From Propionibacteriales bacterium (GTDB lineage Bacteria; Actinomycetota; Actinomycetes; Propionibacteriales; Nocardioidaceae), in NCBI GenBank assembly GCA_026392465.1, contig JAPLCA010000024.1:48049-112048 (forward strand): DNA of 64,000 nt, given 5' to 3'. This document shows positions 25,836 to 36,853 of this stretch, piece by piece. The notes beneath the pieces are model-generated. The model made no database searches, was not told the DNA's origin, and saw only the letters and a list, made by a program, of their open reading frames with translations. The translations under genes and the position numbers were made by a program. Numbering within the stretch: the first letter of the stretch is position 1; every line of letters starts with the position of its first letter.

Positions 25836-27233
25836 TCAGGGGTGGGTCATGCTCATGACGTCGAGGGCGGCGTCGAGCTCGGCCTCGGTGAGGTCGCCGC
25901 GCTCGACGTAGCCCTCCTCGACCACGACCTCGCGGATCGTCTTGCGCTCCTTGACGGCCTTCTTCGCGACCTTCGCGGCGTTCTCGTACCCGATGTGGCG
26001 GTTGAGGGGCGTCACGACCGACGGGCTCGACTCGGCCAGCTCGAGGCAGCGCTCGACGTTGGCCGTGATGCCGTCGACGCACCGGTCGGCGAGCACGCGC
26101 GACGTGTTGCCGAGCAGACGGATCGACTCCAGGACGTTGCGGCCGATGACGGGCAGCTGCACGTTCAGCTCGAACGCGCCCGAGGCGCCCGCGTAGGTGA
26201 TGGTGGCGTCGTTGCCGATGACCTGTGCGCACACCATGAGCGTGGCCTCCGGCAGGACGGGGTTGACCTTGCCGGGCATGATGCTCGATCCGGGCTGCAG
26301 GTCGGGCAGGTTGATCTCGCCCAGGCCGGTGCGCGGGCCCGAGCCCATCCAGCGCAGGTCGTTGCAGATCTTCGTCAGGCTGACCGCGACCGTGCGCAGG
26401 GCGCCGGACAGCTCGACGATCCCGTCGCGTGCGCCCTGCGCCTCGAAGTGGTCCGTGGCCTCGGTGATCGGCAGGCCGGTGTCGGCGGCGAGGATCTCGA
26501 TGACCCGCTGCGGGAACCCGGCGGGGGTGTTGATCCCGGTACCGACGGCGGTGCCGCCGAGGGGGACCTCGGCGGTCGACGGCAGAGCGCGCTCGATGCG
26601 GGCGATGCCCTTGCGCACCTGCGCCGCGTAGCCCGCGAACTCCTGGCCGAGCGTGACGGGCGTGGCGTCCATGAGGTGCGTCCGGCCCGACTTGACGACC
26701 TCGGCGAACTCCTCGGCCTTGCGCTCGAGCGACTGCGCGAGGTGGTCGAGGTCGGGCAGCAGCTGGTTGACGGTCGAGGCGGTCGCGGCCACGTGGATCG
26801 ACGTCGGGAACACGTCGTTGCTGGACTGCGAGGCGTTCACGTGGTCGTTCGGGTGCACGTCGCGACCGAGCGAGCGGGTCGCGAGGGTGGCGATGACCTC
26901 GTTGGTGTTCATGTTGCTCGACGTGCCGGAGCCGGTCTGGAACACGTCGATGGGGAAGTGCGCGTCGTGGGCGCCGCTCGCCACCTCCTGGGCGGCCGCG
27001 ACGATCGCGTCGGCGAGGTCGGAGTCGAGGATGCCGAGCTCGGCGTTCGCGCGGGCGCAGGCGGCCTTGATCTGCGCGAGCGCCCTGATCTGGGCGGGCT
27101 CGATCGGCGTGCCGGAGATCGGGAAGTTCTCGACCGCGCGCTGCGTCTGGGCCCGCCAGAGTGCGTCGGCAGGGACCCTCACCTCGCCCATGGTGTCGTG
27201 CTCGATGCGCCAGGCCGTGTCGTTCTCGCTCAT
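25836..27233 (-). CDS. fumC: Class II fumarate hydratase
   Basis: This 465-residue iron-independent fumarase interconverts fumarate and malate. Signatures are [43 protein letters not shown] and the fumarase loop [15 protein letters not shown] with its catalytic serine. The ending [19 protein letters not shown] is typical. TAGCGT ends six bases before ATG 27233, so it is probably leaderless and expressed apart from the class I gene upstream. The M. tuberculosis counterpart is Rv1098c, next to glpX. Confidence 0.96.
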   Translation of the reverse strand: MSENDTAWRIEHDTMGEVRVPADALWRAQTQRAVENFPISGTPIEPAQIRALAQIKAACARANAELGILDSDLADAIVAAAQEVASGAHDAHFPIDVFQTGSGTSSNMNTNEVIATLATRSLGRDVHPNDHVNASQSSNDVFPTSIHVAATASTVNQLLPDLDHLAQSLERKAEEFAEVVKSGRTHLMDATPVTLGQEFAGYAAQVRKGIARIERALPSTAEVPLGGTAVGTGINTPAGFPQRVIEILAADTGLPITEATDHFEAQGARDGIVELSGALRTVAVSLTKICNDLRWMGSGPRTGLGEINLPDLQPGSSIMPGKVNPVLPEATLMVCAQVIGNDATITYAGASGAFELNVQLPVIGRNVLESIRLLGNTSRVLADRCVDGITANVERCLELAESSPSVVTPLNRHIGYENAAKVAKKAVKERKTIREVVVEEGYVERGDLTEAELDAALDVMSMTHP

Positions 27234-27305
27234 GCCCCCACGCTAGCGCGAGCCGTCCGGACGGCGACCCGGCCGCCCACCCGACCCGACCCAACCCCAC
27301 CCGAC

Positions 27306-27372
27306 CCCGCTGAGTGTGACGTTCGCGGGGTGCATCTCCGCGATCCACCCCGCGAACGTCACACTCAGCGGG
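27306..27372. repeat. Perfect 27-bp palindrome between the two fumarase genes
   Basis: The 27 bases at 27306-27332 (core GAGTGTGACGTTCGCGG) are mirrored without mismatch at 27346-27372 around a 13-base loop. It lies 39 bases after the class I fumarase stop and 73 bases before the fumC start. It could terminate the first transcript, but its length and perfection resemble the other intergenic palindromes in this window. Confidence 0.75.
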
Positions 27373-27410
27373 ATGGGGGCGGGACGGGGACGGGGTGGGA
27401 AGGGGCCGGG

Positions 27411-29111
<1,701 letters not shown>

Positions 29112-29133
29112 GGGCAGACGATAGCGTCCGCGC

Positions 29134-29751
29134 TCAGCGCGCGCGGCCGGTCAGCACCCAGTAGTGCTCGGAGCGTCCCTGCAGGTCGACGGGGACGGCG
29201 ACCGCGCGGACGTCGTCGAGTAGCGCCGACAGCCGCGCGCGCAGGGGTGCGGAGTCGGCCATCGACCAGACGGCCAGGGCCCCGCTGGGGCGCAGCACGC
29301 GCGTGGCGTCGGCGAGACCGTCGGCGGCGTAGACGGCCGCGTTCGTCTCGTGCACGAGGAAGTCGGGGCCGTTGTCGACGTCCAGCAGGACCGCGTCGAG
29401 CGAGGCGTCCGGCTGCGCCGCGACGACGTCGCGCACGTCGCCGACCTCGACCGTGCAGCGGGGGTCGTCGAGGACTGACGGGCCGGCGCCCGCACCGGCG
29501 CGCACGGCAGCGACGACGTCGGCGTGCAGCTCCGCGACCACCAGGCGCTAGACGTCGCCGGCCAGGAGCGTCTGGGCGGTGTAGCCCAGACCGAGCCCGC
29601 CGACCAGCACCTCGCGGGCTCCGAGGTCGAGCACGAGCTCGGCGAGGAGCCGTTCGCTGGAGGTCTCGACGTCGTCCATGACGAACACCCCGTTGACGCG
29701 CAGCTCGGTCGCGCCGTCGGCGCGGACCCGCACCACCACCTCGTCGTCCAC
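29134..29751 (-). pseudogene. Spermidine-synthase-like methyltransferase-fold gene broken by one amber codon
   Basis: The frame from GTG 29751 reads MDDEVVVRVRADGATELRVN, then VLVGGLGLGYTAQTLLAGDV, stops at TAG (29548-29550), and resumes in the same frame as RLVVAELHADVVAAV, DAVLLDVDNGPDFLVHE and RPSGALAVWS. The join is exact without a frame change: a GAG-to-TAG mutation would explain it, at a site where homologs carry an acidic residue before RLVVAEL. The whole matches spermine/spermidine-synthase-like proteins of about 205 residues. A TAGGGT leaderless box still precedes it (29758-29763). A sequencing error is the alternative. Confidence 0.8.
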
Positions 29752-29779
29752 GCCCGCACCCTAGCGCCCGAGCGTCCCC

Positions 29780-29840
29780 ACGTTTCGGTACGTCATCGCC
29801 CGTTCCGGGCGGTGGAACGGGCGATGACGTACCGAAACGT
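29780..29840. repeat. CGTCATCGCCCG palindrome, copy 1 (perfect)
   Basis: Arms of 27 bases (29780-29806 and 29814-29840, core TTCGGTACGTCATCGCCCG) match perfectly around a seven-base loop. It lies between diverging genes, so it is not a terminator for either. Related copies lie at 30239-30301 and 41312-41378. Confidence 0.85.
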
Positions 29841-29865
29841 CGGGGGAGGGCCCTAGCGTCGGGCC

Positions 29866-30222
29866 ATGGCACACACCCATCACGGCATCGACTACATCGA
29901 GATCCCGGCCCCCGACCTCGCCGCGGCGAAGCAGTTCTACGGCGACGCGTTCGGCTGGCAGTTCACCGACTACGGCCCGGAGTACGTCGGCATCCAGCGC
30001 GTCGAGGGCGAGGGAGAGGCCGGCGGCCTCGACCCCACCGGCACACCGTCGACCACCGGACCCCTCGTCCAGCTCTGGTCGCGCGACCTCGAGGCGACGC
30101 GCGACGCCGTCGTCGAGGCCGGCGGCACCGTCGTCGACGACGTCTTCGCCTTCCCGGGCGGCCGACGCTTCCACTTCACCGACCCCGCCGGCAACCGCCT
30201 CGGCGTCTGGAGCGACGCCTAG
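29866..30222 (+). CDS. VOC/glyoxalase-superfamily protein
   Basis: The 118-residue protein has two beta-alpha-beta-beta-beta modules typical of vicinal oxygen chelate proteins: HHGIDYIEIPAPDLAAAKQFYGDAFGW and, in the second half, the end motif FHFTDPAGNRLGVWSD. Family members bind metal or act as antibiotic-binding or dioxygenase-like proteins; substrate unknown. A TAGCGT hexamer ends six bases before ATG 29866, so it is probably leaderless. It is flanked on both sides by copies of the CGTCATCGCCCG palindrome. Confidence 0.85.
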   Translation: MAHTHHGIDYIEIPAPDLAAAKQFYGDAFGWQFTDYGPEYVGIQRVEGEGEAGGLDPTGTPSTTGPLVQLWSRDLEATRDAVVEAGGTVVDDVFAFPGGRRFHFTDPAGNRLGVWSDA

Positions 30223-30238
30223 ACCCACGCCCCACCCG

Positions 30239-30301
30239 CACGATTCGGTACATCATCGCCCGATCTCGCGGCCGGAACGGGTGATGACGTACCGAATCGT
30301 G
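30239..30301. repeat. CGTCATCGCCCG palindrome, copy 2
   Basis: CACGATTCGGTACATCATCG at 30239 onward pairs with GATGACGTACCGAATCGTG ending at 30301 with two mismatches. It sits between converging genes (VOC and alpha/beta hydrolase), where it could serve as a bidirectional terminator. Confidence 0.8.
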
Positions 30302-30328
30302 GGGAGGGGGAGCGGGGGGAGGGCGGGG

Positions 30329-31228
30329 TCAGGCGTGCTGGGCGCGCTCGACGGTGCGGACGATCGCCTCCACGATCTGGTCGTAGAGCTGGCTCGGGAG
30401 GTCGTGGGCCATGCCCTCGATCTCGACGTGCTCGGAGCCCTTGAGCGCGGCGGCCGTGGCCCTACCGCCGGACCGGTGGACGAGCGGGTCGCGCGTGCCA
30501 TGGATGACGGTGGCGGGCACGTCGAGCCGGGCGAGGTCGGCCGTGCGGTCGGGCTGGGTCAGGATCGCCATGACCTGGCGGGTCACCCCGCTCGCCGACC
30601 AGCCGCGGTCGTACGTCTCGTAGGCGCGGTCGCGCGCGAACTCCGGGTCGGTCGGGTAGTCCGGCGACGCGATCATCTGGGTGCCGCGTAGCGACCGCTC
30701 CACGTACTCGTCGCGCGTGTGGCCCGCCTTGCTGAGCAGCGCGGGTAGCAGCTTCGGGTTCTGGTAGCCGACGGTGCGCCGGCCGGTCGTGGACATGATG
30801 GACACGAGCGAGCGCACCCGCTCCGGGTGCGCGACGGCCATCGTCTGCGCGATCATGCCGCCCATCGAGACGCCCACCACGTGGGCGGTCTCGACCTCGA
30901 GGTGGTCGAGCAGCCCGAACGCGTCGTCGGCGAGGTCGCCGATCGTGTACGGCGGCGTCCGGAGGCCGACCAGGGCCTTCGCGAGGTCGACGCGACTGAC
31001 GCGGTGCTGGCGCAGCTTGGTCGAGCGGCCGGTGTCGCGGTTGTCGTAGCGGATGACGAACAGCCCGCGCTCGACGAGCTGCTCGCAGAACGTGACGTCC
31101 CACCAGCCCATCGGGCCGCCGAGCCCCATCACCAGCAGCACGGGAGGGTCGGCAGGGTCGCCGAACGTCTCGTAGCAGAGGTCGATGCCCGACGGCAGGT
31201 GCGCGAACTGTTCTCCGGAGCCGGCCAT
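30329..31228 (-). CDS. Alpha/beta-fold hydrolase
   Basis: This 299-residue hydrolase has the oxyanion-hole region VMGLGGPMGWWDVTF, the nucleophile elbow GVSMGGMIAQ with its serine, the acid in IHGTRDPLVHRSGG and the histidine in EIEGMAHDLPSQ. It resembles haloalkane dehalogenase/esterase-like proteins annotated generically in actinobacteria; substrate unknown. ATG 31228 is preceded by TACCAT seven bases away. It is divergent from GrpB and converges with the VOC protein. Confidence 0.88.
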   Translation of the reverse strand: MAGSGEQFAHLPSGIDLCYETFGDPADPPVLLVMGLGGPMGWWDVTFCEQLVERGLFVIRYDNRDTGRSTKLRQHRVSRVDLAKALVGLRTPPYTIGDLADDAFGLLDHLEVETAHVVGVSMGGMIAQTMAVAHPERVRSLVSIMSTTGRRTVGYQNPKLLPALLSKAGHTRDEYVERSLRGTQMIASPDYPTDPEFARDRAYETYDRGWSASGVTRQVMAILTQPDRTADLARLDVPATVIHGTRDPLVHRSGGRATAAALKGSEHVEIEGMAHDLPSQLYDQIVEAIVRTVERAQHA

Positions 31229-31293
31229 GCAGGTGATGGTACGAGGAGTCGCGGAGCTGGGCAGGCGGGACGAGGCCGGATACGGTCGTCGAC

Positions 31294-31902
31294 GTGGCCA
31301 CGCCCGAGGAGATCGTGCGGTTCGACGACGTCGAGCCGCCGCCCGGTGCGTCGCCGTGGGTCGACGGCGCCGGACCCGGGCGGGACGTCGTCGTGGTCGA
31401 TCCCGACCCGACGTGGACCGAGCAGGCGGCCAGGCTCGTCGACACCGTCGCAGCGGCGCTCGGCCGGACCGCCGTCAGCGTCGAGCACGTCGGGTCGACG
31501 TCGGTGCCGGGGCTCCCGGCGAAGCCGCTGCTCGACCTGCTCCTCGTGGTGCCCGACCCGGACGACGAGGACGCCTACGTGCCCGCTCTGGAGGCGCAGG
31601 GCTTCCGGCTCGTGGTCCGCGAGCCCTGGTGGCAGGGTCACCGGCTGCTGCGCCACCACGACCCGCGCACCAACCTGCACGTCTTCCACGGCGACGGGGC
31701 GGAGGTCGCACGCATGCGGATGTTCCGCGACTGGTTGCGCACCCACCCGGACGACCGCGACCTCTACGCCGACGCCAAGCGTGCCGCGTCGGCCGCAGCG
31801 CGCGACGCCGGCGAGCACGTCATGCAGTACAACGCCCGCAAGCAGGACGTGGTCCGCGCCATCCACGCCCGGATGTTCGAGGCGCTCGGCTACCCCGTCT
31901 GA
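31294..31902 (+). CDS. GrpB/UPF0157-family nucleotidyltransferase-fold protein
   Basis: The 202-residue protein carries the GrpB signature: VVVVDPDPTWTEQA, VEHVGSTSVPGLPAKPLLDLLLVV (the minimal nucleotidyltransferase aspartates), and NLHVF with RMRMFRDWLRTHPDDRDLYADAKR. In other bacteria this domain can be fused to dephospho-CoA kinase, but here it stands alone; function unknown. The start is GTG 31294 behind TACGGT seven bases upstream. It converges with the methyltransferase. Confidence 0.9.
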   Translation: MATPEEIVRFDDVEPPPGASPWVDGAGPGRDVVVVDPDPTWTEQAARLVDTVAAALGRTAVSVEHVGSTSVPGLPAKPLLDLLLVVPDPDDEDAYVPALEAQGFRLVVREPWWQGHRLLRHHDPRTNLHVFHGDGAEVARMRMFRDWLRTHPDDRDLYADAKRAASAAARDAGEHVMQYNARKQDVVRAIHARMFEALGYPV

Positions 31903-31911
31903 GGACGGCGC

Positions 31912-32667
31912 TCAGCCGGGCCTGCGGAACAGGGCGGTGAGGAGGAACGTCTCGCCGAAGCGGCCCGTGCCCCGCTGCTCGCGCATGGGTCGGACCTCGA
32001 CCGGCTCCAGGTCCTCGAAGATCCAGCGCAGGTCGTCGGGCGCGAACGCGATCCCGCCCTCCAGGCCGCCACGCAGGTAGAGCTGCTCGTCGGGCGCACT
32101 CGTGCCCATGAAGCCGTCGTGGAAGCACACGACGCCGAACGAGCCGCCCGGGGCGAGCACACGGTCGAGCAGGCGCCGGTACGCGATGCGGCGGTGGGGC
32201 GGCAGGTGGTGCAGGCAGCCGGAGTCGTACACGAGGTCGTAGGGGCCGGCGAGCGCCGCGCCGACGTCGCCGAAGGCGTCGCCGACGTGGTACCGCGGGG
32301 CAGTCGCGCCACCTCGCGCGTCGAGGCCGTGCTCCCGGGCCCAGGCGACCGCCGTGGCCGAGAGGTCGACGGCGTCGACCTCGGCGCCGACGGACGCCAG
32401 GTAGCGGGCGTTGCGGCCCGCGCCGCACCCGAGGTCGAGGGCACGTCGGGGCCGCAGCCCACCGGACTCCACCCAGGCGGCCAGGTTCTCGTCGGGATCA
32501 TCGATGAAGAACGGCACGGGTCGGGACCGGTCGGTGTAGAAGTCGTCCCACCAGGCGGCGCCGGCACCGTCGGTCCAGCGGTCGGCGGTCGACGTGAACA
32601 GCTCGTCCATGAGCGCGAGCACGTCGTCGACGCTGCGCACGTGACGCCCTTGCGGTCGTTCCTGCAT
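31912..32667 (-). CDS. Class I SAM-dependent methyltransferase
   Basis: The 251-residue protein has motif I RALDLGCGAGRNARYLAS, acidic motif II VDAVDLSATAVAWARE, and DLVYDSGCLHHLPPHRRI, typical of TPMT-like small-molecule methyltransferases. The N-terminal segment WTDGAGAAWWDDFYTDRSRPVPFF matches a group that methylates thiols or halides. The substrate is unknown. It starts at ATG 32667, 19 bases after the glpX stop on the same strand, and is probably cotranscribed with glpX. Confidence 0.9.
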   Translation of the reverse strand: MQERPQGRHVRSVDDVLALMDELFTSTADRWTDGAGAAWWDDFYTDRSRPVPFFIDDPDENLAAWVESGGLRPRRALDLGCGAGRNARYLASVGAEVDAVDLSATAVAWAREHGLDARGGATAPRYHVGDAFGDVGAALAGPYDLVYDSGCLHHLPPHRRIAYRRLLDRVLAPGGSFGVVCFHDGFMGTSAPDEQLYLRGGLEGGIAFAPDDLRWIFEDLEPVEVRPMREQRGTGRFGETFLLTALFRRPG

Positions 32668-32686
32668 CGCCGCCCCCGACGTCGGC

Positions 32687-33694
32687 TCAGCGCTCGTAGT
32701 CGATGGCCGAGTAGGCCTTGAGCTTCGTCAGCTGGTGCTCGCTGGTGATCTTGCGGATCGTGCCGCTGCGCGAGCGCATGACGAGCGACTCGGTGAACGC
32801 CTTGCCCTTGGCGTAGCGGACGCCCTGGAGCAGCTCCCCGTCGGTGATGCCAGTGGCGACGAAGAAGCAGTCGTCGGCGACGACCAGGTCGTCGGTGAGC
32901 AGCACCCGGTCGAGGTCGTGCCCGGCGTCGATCGCACGCTGGCGCTCGTCGTCGTCGGTGGGCGCGAGCCGACCCTGGATGACGCCGCCGATCGCCTTGA
33001 TGGCGCAGGCGGTGATGATGCCCTCGGGCGTGCCGCCCGTGCCGACGAGCAGGTCGACGCCGGTGTCGGGGCGGGCCGCGACGATGGCGCCGGCCACGTC
33101 GCCGTCGCTGATGAACTTGATGCGGGCGCCCGCGTCGCGGATCTCCTGCACGAGGGCGGCGTGGCGGGGCCGGTCGAGCACGCAGACCGTGACGTCGCTG
33201 TTGCTGATGCCCTTCGCCTTGGCGACGAGGGCGATGTTCTTGGACACGGGGAGGCGGATGTCGACCTGGTCGGCGGCCTCCGGGCCGGCCACCAGCTTCT
33301 CCATGTAGAAGACGGCCGAGGGGTCGTACATCGAGCCGCGGGGAGCGACCGCCATGACCGAGATCGCGTTGGGCATGCCCTTCGCGCACAGCGTCGTGCC
33401 GTCGATCGGGTCGACCGCGACGTCGCACTCGGCGCCGGTGCCGTCGCCGACCTGCTCCCCGTTGAACAGCATGGGCGCCTCGTCCTTCTCGCCCTCGCCG
33501 ATGACGACGACGCCGTCCATCGTGACGGTGTTGATGAGGCTCCGCATCGCGTTGACGGCGACGCCGTCGGCGCCGTTCTTGTCGCCGCGCCCGACCCAGC
33601 GACCGGCGGCCATCGCGCCGGCCTCCGTGACGCGGACGAGGTCCAGGGCGAGGTTGCGGTCCGGGGCTTGGGCGGCGGGCTGCAGGCTTTCCAC
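32687..33694 (-). CDS. glpX: Class II fructose-1,6-bisphosphatase
   Basis: The 335-residue GlpX-type enzyme hydrolyses fructose-1,6-bisphosphate in gluconeogenesis. Diagnostic stretches are [38 protein letters not shown], the metal-binding [16 protein letters not shown] and [20 protein letters not shown]. In mycobacteria GlpX (Rv1099c) is the sole or main FBPase. GTG 33694 follows TAGGGT by six bases, so the gene is leaderless by the local signature. It lies downstream of modC with only 28 bases between. Confidence 0.96.
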   Translation of the reverse strand: MESLQPAAQAPDRNLALDLVRVTEAGAMAAGRWVGRGDKNGADGVAVNAMRSLINTVTMDGVVVIGEGEKDEAPMLFNGEQVGDGTGAECDVAVDPIDGTTLCAKGMPNAISVMAVAPRGSMYDPSAVFYMEKLVAGPEAADQVDIRLPVSKNIALVAKAKGISNSDVTVCVLDRPRHAALVQEIRDAGARIKFISDGDVAGAIVAARPDTGVDLLVGTGGTPEGIITACAIKAIGGVIQGRLAPTDDDERQRAIDAGHDLDRVLLTDDLVVADDCFFVATGITDGELLQGVRYAKGKAFTESLVMRSRSGTIRKITSEHQLTKLKAYSAIDYER

Positions 33695-33700
33695 GGATGC

Positions 33701-33706
33701 ACCCTA
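33701..33706 (-). promoter_or_regulatory. -10 box for leaderless glpX
   Basis: TAGGGT, read on the minus strand, ends six bases before GTG 33694. No Shine-Dalgarno sequence is visible. Confidence 0.55.
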
Positions 33707-33722
33707 CCGGCGTCCGCGCCCG

Positions 33723-34778
33723 TCAGAGCCCGTGCACCTGCACTTCGCTCGCCTTGACCACCAGGTGGACGCGTCGACCGGGCTCGAGGAGCAGGTCGGC
33801 GACGGCGTCGACCGTGACGTCGGCGCTGACGACGTCGGTCCGCACGAGGGCCCGCCGACCGCGCGGCTCGACGGCCGTGACGGTGGCCGGCCAGACGTTG
33901 CGCGGGCTGCCGGCCGGTGCCTCGAGGTGCACGGCGACGGCAGCCGGATCGAGCACCGCGACCGCGGGCTCCCCGGTCAGGGGCGTGGGGCCGGCGGCGT
34001 GGACGACGAGCCCCTCGGGTGTGTGCAGGCCCGGCGCCGCCGAGGTGCCGCGCAGCAGGTTGAGCCCGGCGAGCTCGGCCGCGAAGGCGCTGCGCGGCTG
34101 CTCAAGCACGCGCTGCGTGGGTCCGACGTCGACCACGCGCCCGTGCTCCACGACGGCGAGGGTGTCGGTGAGCAGCAGTGCGTCGAGCACGTCGTGGGTG
34201 ACGAGCACGGCGGTGCGTCCGGCGTCGCGACGTCGGCGCAGCACCTGCGCGAGGGTCGTGCGCAGCTGCGGCACGACGGCCGCGTCGAGCGCCGCCATCG
34301 GCTCGTCGAGGAGCAGCACCCCGGGGTCGGGGGCGAGGGCGCGCGCGAGGGCCACCCGGGCGGCCTGGCCGCCCGACAGCGTGCCGGGCCTGCGGGCGGC
34401 GAGGTCGGTGCACCCGAGCTCGGCCAGCCGCTCACGGGCCACCTGCTCGGCCTCGCGGCGCGACGCCCCGCGGCTGCGCGGGCCGAAGGCGACGTTCGCG
34501 ACGACGTCGAGGTGCGGGAACAGGAGCGGCTCCTGGGCGAGGAGCCCGACACCACGGGCGTACGGAGGCGTCCACCGGCCCGTGTCGGTGTCCACGAGCA
34601 GCCGGCCGTCGACCTCGAGGCGGGCGTGCGGGGGCCGCAGCGTGCCGGCCAGCGTCGCGAGCACGGTCGACTTGCCCGCACCGTTGGGTCCGACCAGGCC
34701 CAGCGTGCTGCCGGCGGGCACGTCCAGCGCGAGGTCGACGTCGCGCTCCGGCACGTGCAGGCGCAGCGCGATGCTCAT
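33723..34778 (-). CDS. modC: Molybdate ABC transporter ATPase
   Basis: The 351-residue ATPase has Walker [10 protein letters not shown], signature [15 protein letters not shown], Walker [13 protein letters not shown] and switch [11 protein letters not shown], all intact, followed by a C-terminal molybdate-binding (TOBE/MOP) region ([34 protein letters not shown]). ATG 34778 overlaps the modB stop (ATGA). It powers the ModB permease. The supply of molybdate fits the molybdopterin oxidoreductase and MoaD at the left edge. Confidence 0.95.
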   Translation of the reverse strand: MSIALRLHVPERDVDLALDVPAGSTLGLVGPNGAGKSTVLATLAGTLRPPHARLEVDGRLLVDTDTGRWTPPYARGVGLLAQEPLLFPHLDVVANVAFGPRSRGASRREAEQVARERLAELGCTDLAARRPGTLSGGQAARVALARALAPDPGVLLLDEPMAALDAAVVPQLRTTLAQVLRRRRDAGRTAVLVTHDVLDALLLTDTLAVVEHGRVVDVGPTQRVLEQPRSAFAAELAGLNLLRGTSAAPGLHTPEGLVVHAAGPTPLTGEPAVAVLDPAAVAVHLEAPAGSPRNVWPATVTAVEPRGRRALVRTDVVSADVTVDAVADLLLEPGRRVHLVVKASEVQVHGL

Positions 34779-35620
34779 GAGCGGCCCTCCCGGCCCCGCA
34801 CGAGGACGATGACGAGCACGGCCACGACGACGAGCAGCAGGGAGAGGGCGACGGCGGCGTCGGGGTCGGTCTCGCGCTGCAGGTAGATCTCCAGCGGGAG
34901 CGTCCGCGTGACGCCCTGCAGGCTCCCGGCGAAGGTGATGGTGGCGCCGAACTCGCCGAGCGCCCGCGCGAAGGCGAGCACCGCGCCCGACGCCAGACCG
35001 GGGAGGACGAGGGGCAGGCTGACCCGGCGCAGCACGGTCGACGGCCGGGCCCCGAGCGTGGCGGCGACGGTCTCGTAGCGGTGCCCGGCGGTGCGCAGGC
35101 TGCCCTCGAGGCTGATCACCAGGAACGGCAGCGCCACGAACGTCTGGGCGAGGACGACGGCCGTGGTGGAGAACGCCACCTGCACGCCGAGCACCTCGAG
35201 GCTCGAGCCGAGCAGGCCGCGACGCCCGAACGTCGCGAGCAGGGCGATGCCGCCGACGACCGGCGGCAGGACGAGGGGGAGCAGCACGAGGGCGCGCAGC
35301 AGCGCCTGCCCGGGGAACCGGGAGCGGGCCAGCACGAACGCCATGGGGACGCCCAGCAGCACGCACAGCACCGTCGAGGCCGCGGCGGTGCGCAGGCTGA
35401 GCGAGAGCGCGGCGCGCGACGACTCCGACATCAGCAGGGCGGGGAGGTCCGACCAGTCGACGCGGGTGAGCAGCGCGACGACCGGCAGCACCACGAGCGC
35501 CGCCCCGAGTGCCGCGGGGAGCCAGACCCACCGGGGCAGGTCACCGGTCGTGCGCGGGGCGCGTCCGGCCCTCCTGGCCGCAGGCACCTCGGGCGCGCGC
35601 GGCGCGCCCACGGGACTCAC
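34775..35620 (-). CDS. modB: Molybdate ABC transporter permease
   Basis: This 281-residue inner-membrane permease has about five helices and the conserved ModB coupling segment [29 protein letters not shown], then [15 protein letters not shown], a stretch diagnostic of molybdate permeases, and [11 protein letters not shown]. The GTG 35620 start overlaps the modA stop (GTGA). The N-terminal 30 residues are Arg/Ala/Pro-rich and cytoplasmic. Confidence 0.94.
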   Translation of the reverse strand: MSPVGAPRAPEVPAARRAGRAPRTTGDLPRWVWLPAALGAALVVLPVVALLTRVDWSDLPALLMSESSRAALSLSLRTAAASTVLCVLLGVPMAFVLARSRFPGQALLRALVLLPLVLPPVVGGIALLATFGRRGLLGSSLEVLGVQVAFSTTAVVLAQTFVALPFLVISLEGSLRTAGHRYETVAATLGARPSTVLRRVSLPLVLPGLASGAVLAFARALGEFGATITFAGSLQGVTRTLPLEIYLQRETDPDAAVALSLLLVVVAVLVIVLVRGREGRS

Positions 35621-36387
35621 GGGCGGGCGAAGCCGGCCGCGCGCAGCACCTTCTGACCCTGCGCGCCGGTGACCAGCTCGACCCAGTCGCGGGCCAGGCC
35701 CGGCTGCTTGGCGTCTGCGAGCACCGCGATCGGGTAGGTGTTGACGACCTCCGACGCCTGCGGCACCTCGACCGTGCGGACGTCGTCGCCGGCCCCCTTC
35801 GCGTCCGTCACGTAGACCAGGCCGGCGTCGGCCTCGCCCGACGTCACCTTGGTGAGCACGTCGGTGACGGACTGCTCCTCGCTGTCGGGCGCGAGCGTGA
35901 CCCCGGCCGCGGTGGCGAGCTTCTGCGCGGCACTGCCGCAGGGCACCTGCGGCGCGCAGACCACGACGTCGAGGTCGGGGTCCGCGAGGTCGTCGAGCGA
36001 CGTGACGTCGCCTGGGTTGTCGGGCGGCGTGACGATCACCAGGGTGTTGGACGCGAAGTCCTCGGGGTCTCCGGACACGAGGTCGTCGCCCACGAGCGTG
36101 TCCATGTTCTTCTCGTCAGCGGAGGCGAAGACGTCCGCGGGCGCACCCTCGCTGATCTGCGACACGAGGTCGGAGGAGCCGCCGAAGCTCAGCTGCACCG
36201 TGACGCCGTCGTTCGTGGCCTCGAACTCCTTCGCCAGCTCGGTGAAGGTGCCCTTCAACGACGCGGCGGCGTAGACGACGAGCGTGCTGTCGACGTCGGC
36301 CCGCGGGTCGACGGCGTCGTCGTTGCCGCAGGCGGCGAGGGGGAGCAGCAGGGCCGCGGCGGCTGCGACGGTCGCGAGCCTCTTCAT
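35617..36387 (-). CDS. modA: Molybdate-binding lipoprotein
   Basis: The 256-residue protein has a lipoprotein signal peptide with lipobox LAAC (Cys20), then [48 protein letters not shown] and [23 protein letters not shown] segments of ModA. The Ser residues in AAASLK and GSSD bind the oxyanion in characterised ModA. Tungstate binding cannot be excluded. ATG 36387 overlaps the stop of the upstream regulator gene (ATGA), so all four genes form one operon. Confidence 0.95.
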   Translation of the reverse strand: MKRLATVAAAAALLLPLAACGNDDAVDPRADVDSTLVVYAAASLKGTFTELAKEFEATNDGVTVQLSFGGSSDLVSQISEGAPADVFASADEKNMDTLVGDDLVSGDPEDFASNTLVIVTPPDNPGDVTSLDDLADPDLDVVVCAPQVPCGSAAQKLATAAGVTLAPDSEEQSVTDVLTKVTSGEADAGLVYVTDAKGAGDDVRTVEVPQASEVVNTYPIAVLADAKQPGLARDWVELVTGAQGQKVLRAAGFARP

Positions 36388-36773
36388 GACGGGACCTCCA
36401 AGGAGACGTTGGTGGACTTGACGCTCGCCCAGGCGACGCTGCCGGGCTCCAGGCCGAGCGCGTCGACCGACTCGCGGCTGACGAGCGAGACGACGCGGTA
36501 GGGACCGCAGACCAGCTCGACCTGCGCCATCACCGTGTCGGCGGTGATGCGGGTGACGATCCCGCGCAGCTGGTTGCGGGCGCTGGTGTGCTCCGGTCCG
36601 TGGTCCGGCGTCGCGGAGTGCTCCGCGGCGAGGCGAGCCAGCTCGGTGCCCTCGATCCCCGCGCGGCCGTCGACGTCGACCGGGCTGAACCGGCCCTGCT
36701 GCTGCCAGCGACGTAGGGTGTCATCGCTGACGCCGATCAACGCTGCGGCGTCGGAGAGCTTGTGCACGACCAT
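36384..36773 (-). CDS. MerR-type HTH plus TOBE domain regulator of the mod operon
   Basis: The 129-residue protein has a helix-turn-helix of the excisionase/MerR kind (HKLSDAAALIGVSDDTLRRWQQQGRF) and a single C-terminal molybdopterin-binding (TOBE/MOP) domain (ARNQLRGIVTRITADTVMAQVELVCGPYRVVSLVSRESVDALGLEPG). It probably senses molybdate and regulates modABC, replacing classical ModE, which has a LysR-type wing helix and two MOP domains. It is the first gene of the operon. ATG 36773 follows TACGCT by seven bases. Confidence 0.85.
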   Translation of the reverse strand: MVVHKLSDAAALIGVSDDTLRRWQQQGRFSPVDVDGRAGIEGTELARLAAEHSATPDHGPEHTSARNQLRGIVTRITADTVMAQVELVCGPYRVVSLVSRESVDALGLEPGSVAWASVKSTNVSLEVPS

Positions 36774-36853
36774 GCTGCGGAGCGTAGCCGCATTCGCGGC
36801 GGTCTGCCGTTGAAAGGTCCGCGCTTGCGGCACGATCACCACCTGGAGGACGC

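Noticed and set aside
36384..36842. Longer start (ATG 36842) for the molybdate regulator
   Set aside because: The extra 23 residues overlap the -10 box, and ATG 36773 starts the HTH at the usual place.
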